Source: DASQUK01 sp035641315 | GTDB lineage: Bacteria > Actinomycetota > Acidimicrobiia > Acidimicrobiales > VFJN01 | Assembly (NCBI GenBank): GCA_035641315.1 | Contig: DASQUK010000248.1 | Location: forward strand, 1 to 64,000 | Reading direction: 5' to 3' | DNA: 64,000 nt | Shown: positions 9,018-17,506 of the stretch, in pieces | How the letters are laid out: each line of letters opens with the position of its first letter | Numbering within the stretch: the first letter of the stretch is position 1 | The notes under the pieces: model-generated | Told to the model about the DNA's origin: nothing | The model's database searches: none | The model's input: only the letters and a program-made list of their open reading frames with translations | Program-made: the position numbers and the translations under genes

Positions 9018-9228
9018 CACCGTCGTCACGCAGTTCCATCACGCTGACCAGCTCGAGACCGAGGCCCCCGATGCGCCCCAGCAGCCCGTGCAACATCGCT
9101 TGGTCCGCGAGCTCGCCCTCGAATGCGGTCACGCCCACGCCACGCTGGACGACCATGCCGTCGAAGGCGTCGGTGAATCGCTCGCTGAGCTGCCCTCGTA
9201 CGACGATTCGGTAGCGGCTCGGTTCCAC
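9010..9228 (-). CDS. Small conserved protein linked to the ECF sigma gene
   Basis: A roughly 72-residue protein (RYRIVVRGQLSERFTDAFDG and QAMLHGLLGRIGGLGLELVS are the core). Similar short beta-alpha-beta proteins recur in actinobacteria beside sigma or regulatory genes; I know no function for them. Its stop overlaps the start of the ECF gene, so the two are coupled. The start is uncertain: GTG at 9228 has only a weak ribosome site, while a GTG at 9354 would add 42 low-complexity residues overlapping the anti-sigma gene. Confidence 0.6.
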   Translation of the reverse strand: MEPSRYRIVVRGQLSERFTDAFDGMVVQRGVGVTAFEGELADQAMLHGLLGRIGGLGLELVSVMELRDDGDG

Positions 9229-9307
9229 GGTCCGAGCATCGTTGAAAGTGGGTGAGTTGGCATCACCCGCGCGGGAAGTTTTCCGTGACGTCTCCGGGAT
9301 CCGGCGG

Positions 9308-9589
9308 TCAGTCCGCGTGCCGGGCGGAGCGAAAGGCGGCGAGGAGCCGGTCACGGTCGGCGGCCGGGAGCGCCTCGACGTCGTCGTCGGTGAGGCGACC
9401 CGCGAGTCGGATGACTCGGCGAATCTGCTCGAGAACGCTGGTGCACCCGGGGCAGAGGGCGAGATGGGCGTCGACGCGAGCGCGCAGGTCGGGAGGGATC
9501 GTGCCGTCGAGGTAGTCGGTGATCATGTCCACGAAGACGGCACACGGGACGTCGTCTACGGGTGGCGGCGTCGGAGGGTCCGTGCTCAC
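9308..9589 (-). CDS. Zinc-finger (ZAS-type) anti-sigma factor
   Basis: A 93-residue protein with the ZAS anti-sigma pattern: an N-terminal helix with an upstream Cys/Asp (PCAVFVDMITDYLDGTIP) followed by the H-x3-C-x2-C zinc motif (HLALCPGC) and a helical tail without a membrane segment. ZAS proteins hold ECF sigma factors inactive, often in response to thiol oxidation through the zinc cysteines. GTG at 9589 begins one base after the stop of the GH15 gene, so it is read as the next gene in that operon. The nearest ECF gene downstream (8373-9017) is the likely target. Confidence 0.82.
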   Translation of the reverse strand: MSTDPPTPPPVDDVPCAVFVDMITDYLDGTIPPDLRARVDAHLALCPGCTSVLEQIRRVIRLAGRLTDDDVEALPAADRDRLLAAFRSARHAD

Positions 9590-9590
9590 A

Positions 9591-11408
9591 TCACGCCTTC
9601 GCAGCGGTTCCTTGGTGGATTGCCCAGGCGGCGTTGACGAGGCCGATGTGGCTGAACGCCTGCGGGAAGTTCCCGAGTAGCTCGCCGGTCTCGGCGTCGA
9701 CTTCCTCGGCCAACAGCCCCACATCGTTCGCGTAGGCGATGGCCCGCTCGAAGGTCTCGCGTGCCCGGTCGAGCTCTCCGGCCAGGGCCAGTGCGTGCGC
9801 GAGCCAGAAGGTGCACAGCAGGAACGTGCCTTCCTCGCCCTCGAGGCCGTCGTGGGTGAGATAGCGGTAGACGAGGCCTCGGTCATCGGTGAGCCGCTCG
9901 GCGGTGGCGTCGATGGTCGCCAGCATCCGGGGGTCGTCGGCGGGAAGGAACCCGACGATCGGCATCATCAGATTGGAGGCATCGAGATCCTGGGAACCGA
10001 ACGACTGGGTGAACGCACCCGCCTCCTCATTCCAGCCGTGGGTGAGGATGGCGTCGGCGATCTGCTCGCGGGTGGCCTTCCAGTGGTCGACCCGGTCCTG
10101 GGCGTCGAGGTGGTCGGCGAGGGCGATCGCCCGGTCGAGCGCCACCCAGCACATGAGCTTGGAGTACAGGAAGTCGCGGGGTTCGCCCCGGATCTCCCAG
10201 ATCCCCTGGTCCTTCTCCTGCCAGCGAGCGGCGGCGGTGTCGGCGAGGTCGGCGAGAAACTGCTTGGCTGGCGCTTCGAGGCGGCCGAGCTGCTCGGGCA
10301 GGCGAAAGGCCGCGTCCAGCAGCTCGCCGTACACATCGAGCTGGCGCTGACTCCAGGCACCGTTGCCTACGCGCACGGGTGCGCTGCCACGCCAGCCGGT
10401 CAAGTGCGGCAGCTCGCGCTCCGTCAGATCGCGCTCGCCGCCGATGCCGAACATGATCTGGAGGTCGGTGCCCCGGCGCACCTGGGAGGCGGCGGCGCTC
10501 GACATGAAGTCGAAGAACTTGTCGGCTTCGTCGGGGCAGGCGGCCACCCAGAGGGCCTGGAGCGTGAAGCTGGCGTCGCGCACCCAGGAGAAGCGGTAGT
10601 CCCAGTTGCGAGAGCCACCGGGTGTCTCCGGGAGCGACGTGGTCGGGGCGGCGCAGATGGCCCCGGTGGGGAAGTACGTGAGCGCGTACAGCACGCGACC
10701 GCTGTGGTGCACGAGGTCCTCCCACGGGCCGTCGTAGCTCTGGTGATGCTCCGACCAGGTGTGCCACGCCCGCTTGGTGTCGTCGAGGCGTGCGGCGATC
10801 TCGTCCTGGGACCAGAGGCGGGGCCGTTTCTCGGAGCTGGTCGCGTGCGCGAGCGCGAACGCGATGGTGTCGCCGCTGCGCACCGTGAACCGAGCCCGGG
10901 TGACGAGGTCGTCGATCTCGACCGGGACCGGCGACGAGAGCGCGAGCACGTCGGCGCCGCCCCGAGCGGTGACGCCGCCGTCGACCGGGTTCGGGACCGG
11001 GTAGATCAGGCCGTACTCGGGCCGGGGTGCGTACTCGAGCTCGAGCTCGACGTCGCCGTTCACACCCGTCACCTGCCGCATCAGCACCGATGGCGTACCG
11101 GCCCCGAGCTCGTGACCCCGCTCGTTGGGCCCGACCGCCAGCGCATCGACAAGAACCACGGTGCCCGTGGACGTGCGGAACGTCGTCTCCAGCAACATGG
11201 TGTCTTCGACGTAGCGGCGGCTCACCTCGGCGTCACCGGCCGGACGGATCGACCAGTGCCCGGCCCGCGCATCGAGCAGGCGGCCGAACACCGACGGGCT
11301 GTCGAAGCGTGGGAAGCACAACCAGTCGACCGACCCCACCCGGCTGACCAGCGCTGCCGACCGGCAGTCCGACAGCAATGCGTATTCTGCGATGGGAAGG
11401 TGGCTCAT
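9591..11408 (-). CDS. Glycoside hydrolase family 15 protein (trehalase/glucoamylase-like)
   Basis: A 605-residue GH15 enzyme: N-terminal beta-sandwich (about 1-220) then the (alpha/alpha)6 catalytic barrel. Signature RNWDYRFSWVRD lies at 267-278, the candidate general acid in GIWEIRGEPRDF around 402-413, and the general base in EGEEGTFLLC around 523. Length and architecture match the cytoplasmic GH15 proteins of actinobacteria, several of which are trehalases that release glucose from trehalose; others cleave alpha-glucans. No signal peptide is seen. It overlaps the upstream RibD-like gene by ATGA, a conserved pairing in actinobacteria, and is followed one base later by an anti-sigma gene. 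Confidence 0.92.
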   Translation of the reverse strand: MSHLPIAEYALLSDCRSAALVSRVGSVDWLCFPRFDSPSVFGRLLDARAGHWSIRPAGDAEVSRRYVEDTMLLETTFRTSTGTVVLVDALAVGPNERGHELGAGTPSVLMRQVTGVNGDVELELEYAPRPEYGLIYPVPNPVDGGVTARGGADVLALSSPVPVEIDDLVTRARFTVRSGDTIAFALAHATSSEKRPRLWSQDEIAARLDDTKRAWHTWSEHHQSYDGPWEDLVHHSGRVLYALTYFPTGAICAAPTTSLPETPGGSRNWDYRFSWVRDASFTLQALWVAACPDEADKFFDFMSSAAASQVRRGTDLQIMFGIGGERDLTERELPHLTGWRGSAPVRVGNGAWSQRQLDVYGELLDAAFRLPEQLGRLEAPAKQFLADLADTAAARWQEKDQGIWEIRGEPRDFLYSKLMCWVALDRAIALADHLDAQDRVDHWKATREQIADAILTHGWNEEAGAFTQSFGSQDLDASNLMMPIVGFLPADDPRMLATIDATAERLTDDRGLVYRYLTHDGLEGEEGTFLLCTFWLAHALALAGELDRARETFERAIAYANDVGLLAEEVDAETGELLGNFPQAFSHIGLVNAAWAIHQGTAAKA

Positions 11409-12190
11409 GACACCACAGTGCGCTGGGAGGCCGAGGCGTTACGGCGAGCCGCAGCCGGTTGCGCCCGGCAGCGGAGGAAGAGGAAGCCGCCCTCCTCGCA
11501 GATCGACGACAGATCCACGGGGCGGGGCGGGTCGAGTGACGGTCCGCTGACGATGCGCTTGGCGTCACCGCCGACAATGGACGGCGACAGCGTAAGGCAG
11601 AGCTCGTCCAGCAGACCGGCGCCCGCAAGCTGGGCATTGAGGCCCGGGCCGCCCTCGGCAAGGACCGAGCGTGCCCCGCGCTCGGCCAGGGCGACCAACG
11701 CCTCGTGCAGGTCGACGTCCCGCTCTCCGGCGATCACGACCTCGGCGACCTCGGCGGCTCGAGCGCGATGGACCTGGGACGCGTCGGCGACGGTCACGAC
11801 CACGGGACGGACGGTCGCGGCAGTAAAGAACGGGGCCTGCCAGTCCAGGTTGCATGTGCGCGACAGGACGGCGATGGCCGGCACCGGGGTCTGCGCCGCG
11901 CGGCGGCGCGCCTGTTGCGTGTCGGCCGGTAGCTCGGCGGGGCCGTAGCCCTCGGCCCGCATCGTGCCCGCCGCCACCAGCACAATGTCGGTCACCGAGC
12001 GCAGCACCGAGAACACGCGGTGGTCGGCGGGACCACCGAGGGCGCCGGAGAGTCCGTCGACCGACGTCGCCCCGTCCAAGCTTGCGATCATGTTGAGTCG
12101 CACGCCCGGCCGGCCCGTGACGACGGGGACGTCGGCGTACACGTCGTAGGGGTCGACAGGGTCGACGACGACCGGGAAGAGCTGGCGCAT
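11405..12190 (-). CDS. Pyrimidine reductase family protein (RibD C-terminal domain)
   Basis: A 261-residue stand-alone RibD-C/DHFR-like reductase. Typical features are VRLNMIASLDGATSVDG, GGPADHRVFSVLRSVTDIVL, GTMRAEGYGP and SVLAEGGPGLNAQLAGAGLL. The family reduces 5-amino-6-ribosylamino-pyrimidine phosphate in riboflavin synthesis when fused to a deaminase, but stand-alone copies beside GH15 genes have no established substrate. ATG at 12190 starts at MRQLFPVV; its TGA overlaps the GH15 start (ATGA). A close paralogue by fold, not by neighbourhood, is the protein at 28-639. Confidence 0.88.
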   Translation of the reverse strand: MRQLFPVVVDPVDPYDVYADVPVVTGRPGVRLNMIASLDGATSVDGLSGALGGPADHRVFSVLRSVTDIVLVAAGTMRAEGYGPAELPADTQQARRRAAQTPVPAIAVLSRTCNLDWQAPFFTAATVRPVVVTVADASQVHRARAAEVAEVVIAGERDVDLHEALVALAERGARSVLAEGGPGLNAQLAGAGLLDELCLTLSPSIVGGDAKRIVSGPSLDPPRPVDLSSICEEGGFLFLRCRAQPAAARRNASASQRTVVS

Positions 12191-12194
12191 CGCG

Positions 12195-13217
12195 CTACGA
12201 CCCGTCCGCGCGGAGCACGTCGCGGCACCGGCGGAAGAAGGCGAGGGCGTCGGCTCGCTGATCGGCGCTGTCGACGAACTCGCTGAACGGATGGACGGCG
12301 CCGCGGAACGTCTCGGCGTTCCAGACATCACTCGCAGGGACGGCGTCGAAGTCGAACGGTGCCACGTAGAGGTACGGCTCTCCCACGGCGGCATCCCCGG
12401 GCGACGCGCCGAACCCGGCCCGCCGTTCCCCGGCCAGAGAGTCGAACGCGGCATCGAAGTGCTCCGGCCACACCTGCACCCGGCTCTTGTCGGTCGACTC
12501 CGGATCGGACCGGAGCTCCTCGAGTACCGAGGTGGCAAAGCCGTACCAGTCGCCAAGGAACGCTGCCCCCGCAGCGTCCACCGCGAGGTGCTCGTCGGGG
12601 TCACCCAGGGGCGGGACGTCGAAGGGCTCGGCCCAGGTGACGTCGGGCGGCCCATCGAGCACGAGCGCGGCCGCGGCGGTCAGCGTGGTCAGCGGCTCCA
12701 CGCGGGCGTGACCGTCTTGCTGGCGGACGAGACGGGTTCCCACGATGCGGACCTGCTCGTCGGCCCCGAAGAACGGAGTACCGATCCCGCCGAACGTCCA
12801 GCGGAGCGCGATCTTGCCGTTGGCGCGGCGCCGCGCCGGCGATACGACATACACCGCCAGGCGGTGGAGCGCGAGTCGTGTCTCCGGCAGGCTCTCCGGA
12901 GGTGGGGGCAGGCGGCGGTAAGCACCCAGCCACCGGGCGGCTGCCCAGGTCGCGTGCTGGGGCCGGTCGCGCAGCCACGAGTCCCACGTCAGGTCGGCGC
13001 CGGGGACCGGGCTCACGACGGGCGCCGCCGCGGGTGCGGCCTGGGCGACGGGATCATCGGCGAACCAGTCGCCGTCGAGCACCGCGGGCGGAGACGGCTC
13101 CAGCACCCGGGCCGCGAAGCCTTCGCCGACGACGCCCTGCGCTTCCATCAGCGCGTTGCGGGCACTGAAGCCCGCCGTCTCGTCCATCTGATCTCGAAGG
13201 TCGGGGTGTGCGCTCAC
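12195..13217 (-). CDS. Conserved protein of unknown function
   Basis: A 340-residue soluble protein I do not recognise. The first 60 residues are Ala/Pro rich, the middle holds RWTFGGIGTPFFGADEQVRI and the C-terminal half is rich in acidic and aromatic residues (EPYLYVAPFDFDAVP, HFDAAFDSLAGERRAGF). No signal peptide, membrane segment or metal motif is evident. It is the first gene of the minus-strand run that continues into the RibD-like and GH15 genes (4-base gap), and shares an intergenic region holding a perfect palindrome with the SDR gene on the other strand. GTG at 13217 is used; an ATG ten codons in is an alternative. Confidence 0.7.
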   Translation of the reverse strand: MSAHPDLRDQMDETAGFSARNALMEAQGVVGEGFAARVLEPSPPAVLDGDWFADDPVAQAAPAAAPVVSPVPGADLTWDSWLRDRPQHATWAAARWLGAYRRLPPPPESLPETRLALHRLAVYVVSPARRRANGKIALRWTFGGIGTPFFGADEQVRIVGTRLVRQQDGHARVEPLTTLTAAAALVLDGPPDVTWAEPFDVPPLGDPDEHLAVDAAGAAFLGDWYGFATSVLEELRSDPESTDKSRVQVWPEHFDAAFDSLAGERRAGFGASPGDAAVGEPYLYVAPFDFDAVPASDVWNAETFRGAVHPFSEFVDSADQRADALAFFRRCRDVLRADGS

Positions 13218-13245
13218 GGAGGTGCAGTGCCTGCAGGAGGCCCGA

Positions 13246-13259
13246 CGTTACGCGTAACG
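13246..13259. promoter_or_regulatory. Perfect 14-bp palindrome in a divergent promoter region
   Basis: CGTTACGCGTAACG at 13246-13259 is a perfect palindrome located between the divergent genes starting at 13217 and 13319. Its position makes it a candidate operator for one or both operons. No adjacent regulator gene identifies the protein that would bind it. Confidence 0.45.
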
Positions 13260-13318
13260 CCCGCGGTCGCCACCGCACAGTAGAGACCACAACCGCTCGT
13301 TCGAGAGGGAGGGCAACG

Positions 13319-14140
13319 ATGAGAGGCCTCGACGGCAAGACCGCACTCGTGACTGGGGGCAGCTCCGGCATCGGACAGGCCATCGCCATCCGGCTCGGCC
13401 AGGAAGGCGTGAACGTGGCTGTCAACTATGTCGGTCAGCCCGAGGGTGCCGAGGCCACCAAGGACGCGATCGAGCGCGGCGTCCAGGTGTGCATGAAGGA
13501 GGTGGAGGCAGCCGGTGCGCGCGCCCTCCTCGTCGAGGCCGACGTATCCAAGGAGGATGAGGTCGACGCCATGTTCGACCAGGTCGCGGGGGAGCTCGGG
13601 GGCCCCGACTTCCTCGTCAACAACGCCGGCATCCAGATCTCCGAGGATTCCCATGCCCTCGACCCTGCGGCCTTCGACCGCGTGCTCGCGGTGAACCTGC
13701 GCGGCTCGTTCCTGTGCGCGCAGCGGGCGATCCGCCAACTGCTGGCCGGGGAGCGACCCGGCGCGATCGTGAACGTGTCGTCGGTGCACCAGGTCATCCC
13801 CAAGCCGAAGTTCCTCGGCTACTCGGTGAGCAAGGGTGGGATGCAGAACCTGACGCGCACCCTGGCGCTCGAGTACGCCGGCCGGAACATCCGCGTCAAT
13901 GGGGTCGGCCCCGGCGCCACGATCACTCCCATCAACCGGGCCTGGGTCGACGACCCTGTCAAGCGGGCCATGGTCGAGCAGCACATCCCGATGCGGCGGG
14001 CGGGTGATGCGGAGGAGATGGCCGCCGTCACTGCTTTCCTGCTCTCCGACGACGCCGCCTACATCACCGGTCAGACCCTGTTCGTCGACGGCGGACTGAC
14101 GCTCTACCCGTCGTTCGAGACCACGTGGTCGTCGGAGTGA
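13319..14140 (+). CDS. SDR-family oxidoreductase (glucose 1-dehydrogenase-like)
   Basis: A 273-residue classical short-chain dehydrogenase. The cofactor loop TGGSSGIGQAIA, the NNAG motif (FLVNNAG), the catalytic Ser and Y-x3-K (GYSVSKGG) and the C-terminal ITGQTLFVDGGLTLYP are all present. The last motif and overall length resemble glucose 1-dehydrogenases of the bacillus type, though many SDRs share it. An insert of about ten residues (ATKDAIERGVQ) follows beta-strand 2. ATG at 13319 follows GAGAGGGAGGG. It is first in a plus-strand operon leading to a cyclase, a GMC oxidoreductase and an aldose epimerase, which favours a sugar or polyol substrate. Confidence 0.88.
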   Translation: MRGLDGKTALVTGGSSGIGQAIAIRLGQEGVNVAVNYVGQPEGAEATKDAIERGVQVCMKEVEAAGARALLVEADVSKEDEVDAMFDQVAGELGGPDFLVNNAGIQISEDSHALDPAAFDRVLAVNLRGSFLCAQRAIRQLLAGERPGAIVNVSSVHQVIPKPKFLGYSVSKGGMQNLTRTLALEYAGRNIRVNGVGPGATITPINRAWVDDPVKRAMVEQHIPMRRAGDAEEMAAVTAFLLSDDAAYITGQTLFVDGGLTLYPSFETTWSSE

Positions 14141-15069
14141 GTGCCGCGACGACGGCACCGCCCACGACGCGCAAGGCGTGGTGGCCGTCGCGCTACGGCC
14201 CTCACGACCAGGCGGGCGCGCTCAACGAGATCACCCCGGCGAGCCGCGTGCGCGCGGCCGGTCTCGTGCGGGAGGGCGGCGTCTACGACCTCGCGCACGT
14301 GCTCGACGACAGCGTGCCCGCGTTCCCGGGCCGCACGTTCCGTCAGTACCTGACGACGTCGGCGCACCAGCTCAACCGGCGTGCCGCCGCGGCCGGGCCG
14401 GAAGGACTGGGCCGCAACAACGTGAACTGGGTCGTGGAGTACGTCTCGGCGCCGTCGCAGATGGGCACCCACATCGATGCGTTGAACCATCTCCAGATCG
14501 GCGACCGCACCTACAACGGGCACCGGCTCGTGGACATCGTCGAGGACTACGGCACGAACCGGCTAGGGATCGACACGCTGCCGCAGGTCGTGACGCGAGG
14601 TGTCCTCCTCGACATCGCCGCGGCGCGCCGTGTCGAGCGCCTGGAACGGGGCTACGTCATCACCCCCGACGACGCCGAGGCGGCGCTGGCGCGCCAGCGC
14701 AGGACCGTCGCGTCCGGCGACGCCGTGCTGTTCCACACCGGGTGGGGCCGCTGGTGGGGCGTCGACAACGAGGCCTACGTCGACGGCGAACCCGGGCCCG
14801 GCATGGCGCTCGGGGAATGGCTCGTCGACCACCACGTCGCGCTCACCGGTTGTGACACCTGGAGCTTCGGACCGGTGCCCGCGGAGGACCCCGCCGAGCC
14901 CTTCGTCGTGCCCCAAACCCTGAACGCCAAGCACGGCGTCGTGGTGCTCGAGAACCTGTACCTCGCCGAGCTCGCCGACGCGCAGGTGGGCGAGTTCATG
15001 TTCGTCGTCTCCCACGCCAAGTTGCGGGGCGCCACCGGCGCATGGGTCGCCCCGCTCGCGGTCGTCTAG
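14137..15069 (+). CDS. Cyclase-family protein (kynurenine-formamidase-like hydrolase)
   Basis: A 310-residue metal hydrolase of the cyclase/KynB superfamily. The metal motif appears as QMGTHIDALNHL, the standard G-T-H-x-D-x3-H pattern. The longer form with an N-terminal WWPSRYGPHDQAGALNEITP segment is typical of the cyclase proteins found in catabolic operons, where they open lactones or amides. GTG at 14137 overlaps the SDR stop as GTGA; GTG at 14125 would add four residues. Opening a lactone made by the neighbouring oxidoreductases would make biochemical sense, but this is inference. Confidence 0.85.
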   Translation: MSAATTAPPTTRKAWWPSRYGPHDQAGALNEITPASRVRAAGLVREGGVYDLAHVLDDSVPAFPGRTFRQYLTTSAHQLNRRAAAAGPEGLGRNNVNWVVEYVSAPSQMGTHIDALNHLQIGDRTYNGHRLVDIVEDYGTNRLGIDTLPQVVTRGVLLDIAAARRVERLERGYVITPDDAEAALARQRRTVASGDAVLFHTGWGRWWGVDNEAYVDGEPGPGMALGEWLVDHHVALTGCDTWSFGPVPAEDPAEPFVVPQTLNAKHGVVVLENLYLAELADAQVGEFMFVVSHAKLRGATGAWVAPLAVV

Positions 15070-15077
15070 GAGGACCC

Positions 15078-16610
15078 ATGGCTGAGCACTACGACGTGAT
15101 CGTCATCGGCTCAGGAGCGGGCGGGGGCACCCTCACGCACGCCTTGGCCCCCACCGGCAAGCGGATCCTGCTGCTCGAGCGGGGTGGCTGGTACCCGAGG
15201 GAGAAGGAGAACTGGGACTCCAGGGCAGTGTGGGGAGACCTCCGCTACCGCAACGCCGGCCACTGGGTGGACCAGAACGGCAAGGAGTTCAACCCCAAGC
15301 AGCACTACTACGTCGGCGGCAACACCAAGGTCTACGGGGCCGTGCTGTTCCGCATGCGCGAGCGCGATTTCGGGCCGGTTCACCACGTCGACGGGGTCTC
15401 TCCCGCGTGGCCGCTCGACTATGGCGACCTCGAGCCCTGGTACACGCAGGCGGAGCAGCTCTACACCGTGCACGGCGACCGCGGGATCGACCCGCTCGAC
15501 CCGCCCGGCAGCGCCCCGTACCCCTATCCGGCGATGAGCCACGAGCCCCGGATCGAGGAGCTCGCCCACGACCTCAAGGGTGCCGGTCTCGCGCCGTTCT
15601 CGCTCCCGATGGGGATCATGATCGACGAGGAGACGCCGGAGCGGAGCCCGTGCATCCGCTGCGCGACCTGCGACGGGTTCGCGTGCCTCGTGAGAGCGAA
15701 GGCCGACGCGCAGGTGGTGTGCGTCGAGCCCGCCCTGTTGCACCCGAACGTGACGCTGCGCACGAACGCCCGGGTCACGCGTCTCGAGACCGACGGCCAC
15801 GGCGGTGCGGTGACCAGCGTCGTTGTCGAGCGCGATGGGCAGCGTGAGGAGTACTCGGCCGCCGTCGTCGCGGTCGCCTGCGGTGCCATCAACTCGGCCG
15901 CGCTGCTACTCGCGTCGGCCAACGAGCACCACCCCCATGGTCTCGGCAACAGCTCGCGGATGCTCGGCCGGAACCTGATGCTCCACAACAACTCGTCGCT
16001 GATCGCGATCTCGAAGACCCCGAACCCGACCCTGTTCCAGAAGACGCTCGGGATCAACGACTTCTACTACGGCGACGGCGAGTGGGACTTCCCGCTCGGT
16101 GCCATGCAGATGCTCGGACGCAGCGACGCGTTCACGATGTCGCTCGACGCGCCCGACGCCGACGATCCGGCCGATCTGGCCGCTCACTCCCTCGACTTCT
16201 GGCTGACCACCGAGGACCTGCCCAGGCCCGAGAACCGGGTCGAGGTCATGGCGGACGGCCGCATCAAGGTGTCGTACACGCCGACCAACCTCGAGGCCCA
16301 CGATCGCCTCACCGCCAAGTTCCGGTCGCTGCTCGACGCCATGCGCTGCCGGGAGGAGGTCATCGACCGCGCCACCTACCTGGGCGGCAGGCTCGGGATC
16401 TCGGGCGTCGCCCACCAGAACGGGACCGCCCGGTTCGGCACCGACCCCGCCGCCTCGGTGCTGGACGTGAACTGCAAGCTCCACGACCTCGACAACGTGT
16501 ACGTGGCCGACTCGAGCTTCTTCGTCTCCAGCTCGTCGGTGAACCCGACGCTCACCATCATCGCCAACGCCCTGCGCGTCGCAGACCATCTCAGGACACG
16601 CCTGGGGTGA
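15078..16610 (+). CDS. GMC-family flavin oxidoreductase
   Basis: A 510-residue FAD enzyme of the glucose-methanol-choline superfamily. The FAD-binding motif VIGSGAGGGTLTHALA lies at residues 9-24, with LLLERGG after it, and the C-terminal signature NVYVADSSFFVSSSSVNPTL closes the flavin site. A Cys-rich stretch PCIRCATCDGFACLVRAK in the middle is unusual and could bind a metal or cluster. GMC enzymes oxidise sugars, alcohols or sterols. ATG at 15078 follows AGGAGG by six bases. It overlaps the aldose epimerase by GTGA, a pairing that points to an aldose substrate. Confidence 0.9.
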   Translation: MAEHYDVIVIGSGAGGGTLTHALAPTGKRILLLERGGWYPREKENWDSRAVWGDLRYRNAGHWVDQNGKEFNPKQHYYVGGNTKVYGAVLFRMRERDFGPVHHVDGVSPAWPLDYGDLEPWYTQAEQLYTVHGDRGIDPLDPPGSAPYPYPAMSHEPRIEELAHDLKGAGLAPFSLPMGIMIDEETPERSPCIRCATCDGFACLVRAKADAQVVCVEPALLHPNVTLRTNARVTRLETDGHGGAVTSVVVERDGQREEYSAAVVAVACGAINSAALLLASANEHHPHGLGNSSRMLGRNLMLHNNSSLIAISKTPNPTLFQKTLGINDFYYGDGEWDFPLGAMQMLGRSDAFTMSLDAPDADDPADLAAHSLDFWLTTEDLPRPENRVEVMADGRIKVSYTPTNLEAHDRLTAKFRSLLDAMRCREEVIDRATYLGGRLGISGVAHQNGTARFGTDPAASVLDVNCKLHDLDNVYVADSSFFVSSSSVNPTLTIIANALRVADHLRTRLG

Positions 16611-17476
16611 GCGTGACCCTCGCCGCCGGCGGGCTCGAAGCCACCTTCCTCGCCGAGCTCGGGATGCTCGGCACGTCGTTGCGCCGCCGGGGCGAGGAGT
16701 TCGTCGCGCTTCCCGGCGGGGTGGCGGCCTATCGGGAAGGCCACCAGACGGGCCTGCCGCTGCTGGCGCCGTGGGCCAATCGCCTCGACAGCTGGTCCTA
16801 CTGCGCCGCGGGGATCGACGTCGACCTGACGGGGCTCCCCCTCCAGACCGAGAACCAGCTCCCGATCCACGGCACGATGACGGCGGCGTCGGGCTGGACG
16901 CTGGTCGAGCGCGACGCCGCCCACCTGCGGGCACGCTTCGACTACGGCGCCCGGCCCGACCTGCTCGCGGCCTTCCCGTTCCCCCACGAGATCGAGGTCG
17001 AAGCCCGGATCGACGGCGACGCGCTCGATATGACGACCACCCTGCGGCCGACCGCCGATCAAGTCGTGCCCGTGGCCTTCGGCTGGCATCCCTACCTGCG
17101 CGTGCCGACGGGCGAGCGCTCGGAGTGGCGGCTCCTACTTCCCGCACGCGACCACCTCGCCCTCGACGCCCGTGGCATCCCCACGGGTGACGCGACACCA
17201 GTAAGCGCCGAGGCCGATCCGATCGGTGACCGCACGTTCGACGACCTCTACGCGCTCGGCTCGGACCGCGAGCTCGCGCTCGAGAGCACCGATCACCGGC
17301 TCACCGTGCGGTACGGCGAGGGTTACCCGTACGCCCAGGTGTTCGCGCCCCCGGGCGCCGACTTCGTCTGTCTCGAACCCATGACCGCGCCCACCAACTC
17401 TCTGAGTACCGGGACATGTCCAGTCGTCCCTGCCGGCGAGGCGTTCACGGCGCGCTTCTCGATCACGCTCGCGTAA
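16607..17476 (+). CDS. Aldose 1-epimerase family protein
   Basis: A 289-residue galactose-mutarotase-like beta-sandwich protein. Conserved active-site elements are PIHGTMTAASGW (first His), AFGWHPYLRVP (second His) and CLEPMTAPTNS (catalytic Glu). Such enzymes interconvert the alpha and beta anomers of aldoses. GTG at 16607 overlaps the GMC stop (GTGA), so it is translated together with a flavin oxidase or dehydrogenase; supplying the correct anomer to that enzyme is the obvious role. Confidence 0.9.
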   Translation: MSVTLAAGGLEATFLAELGMLGTSLRRRGEEFVALPGGVAAYREGHQTGLPLLAPWANRLDSWSYCAAGIDVDLTGLPLQTENQLPIHGTMTAASGWTLVERDAAHLRARFDYGARPDLLAAFPFPHEIEVEARIDGDALDMTTTLRPTADQVVPVAFGWHPYLRVPTGERSEWRLLLPARDHLALDARGIPTGDATPVSAEADPIGDRTFDDLYALGSDRELALESTDHRLTVRYGEGYPYAQVFAPPGADFVCLEPMTAPTNSLSTGTCPVVPAGEAFTARFSITLA

Positions 17477-17506
17477 CACCCCAGCAGGAAAGGACACCGA
17501 GCCAGC

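Noticed and set aside
9795..11948. Very long plus-strand open frame antisense to the GH15 gene
   Set aside because: It is a shadow of the high-GC coding strand: Val/Gly/Arg-rich, no domain, and fully overlapped by well-supported minus-strand genes.
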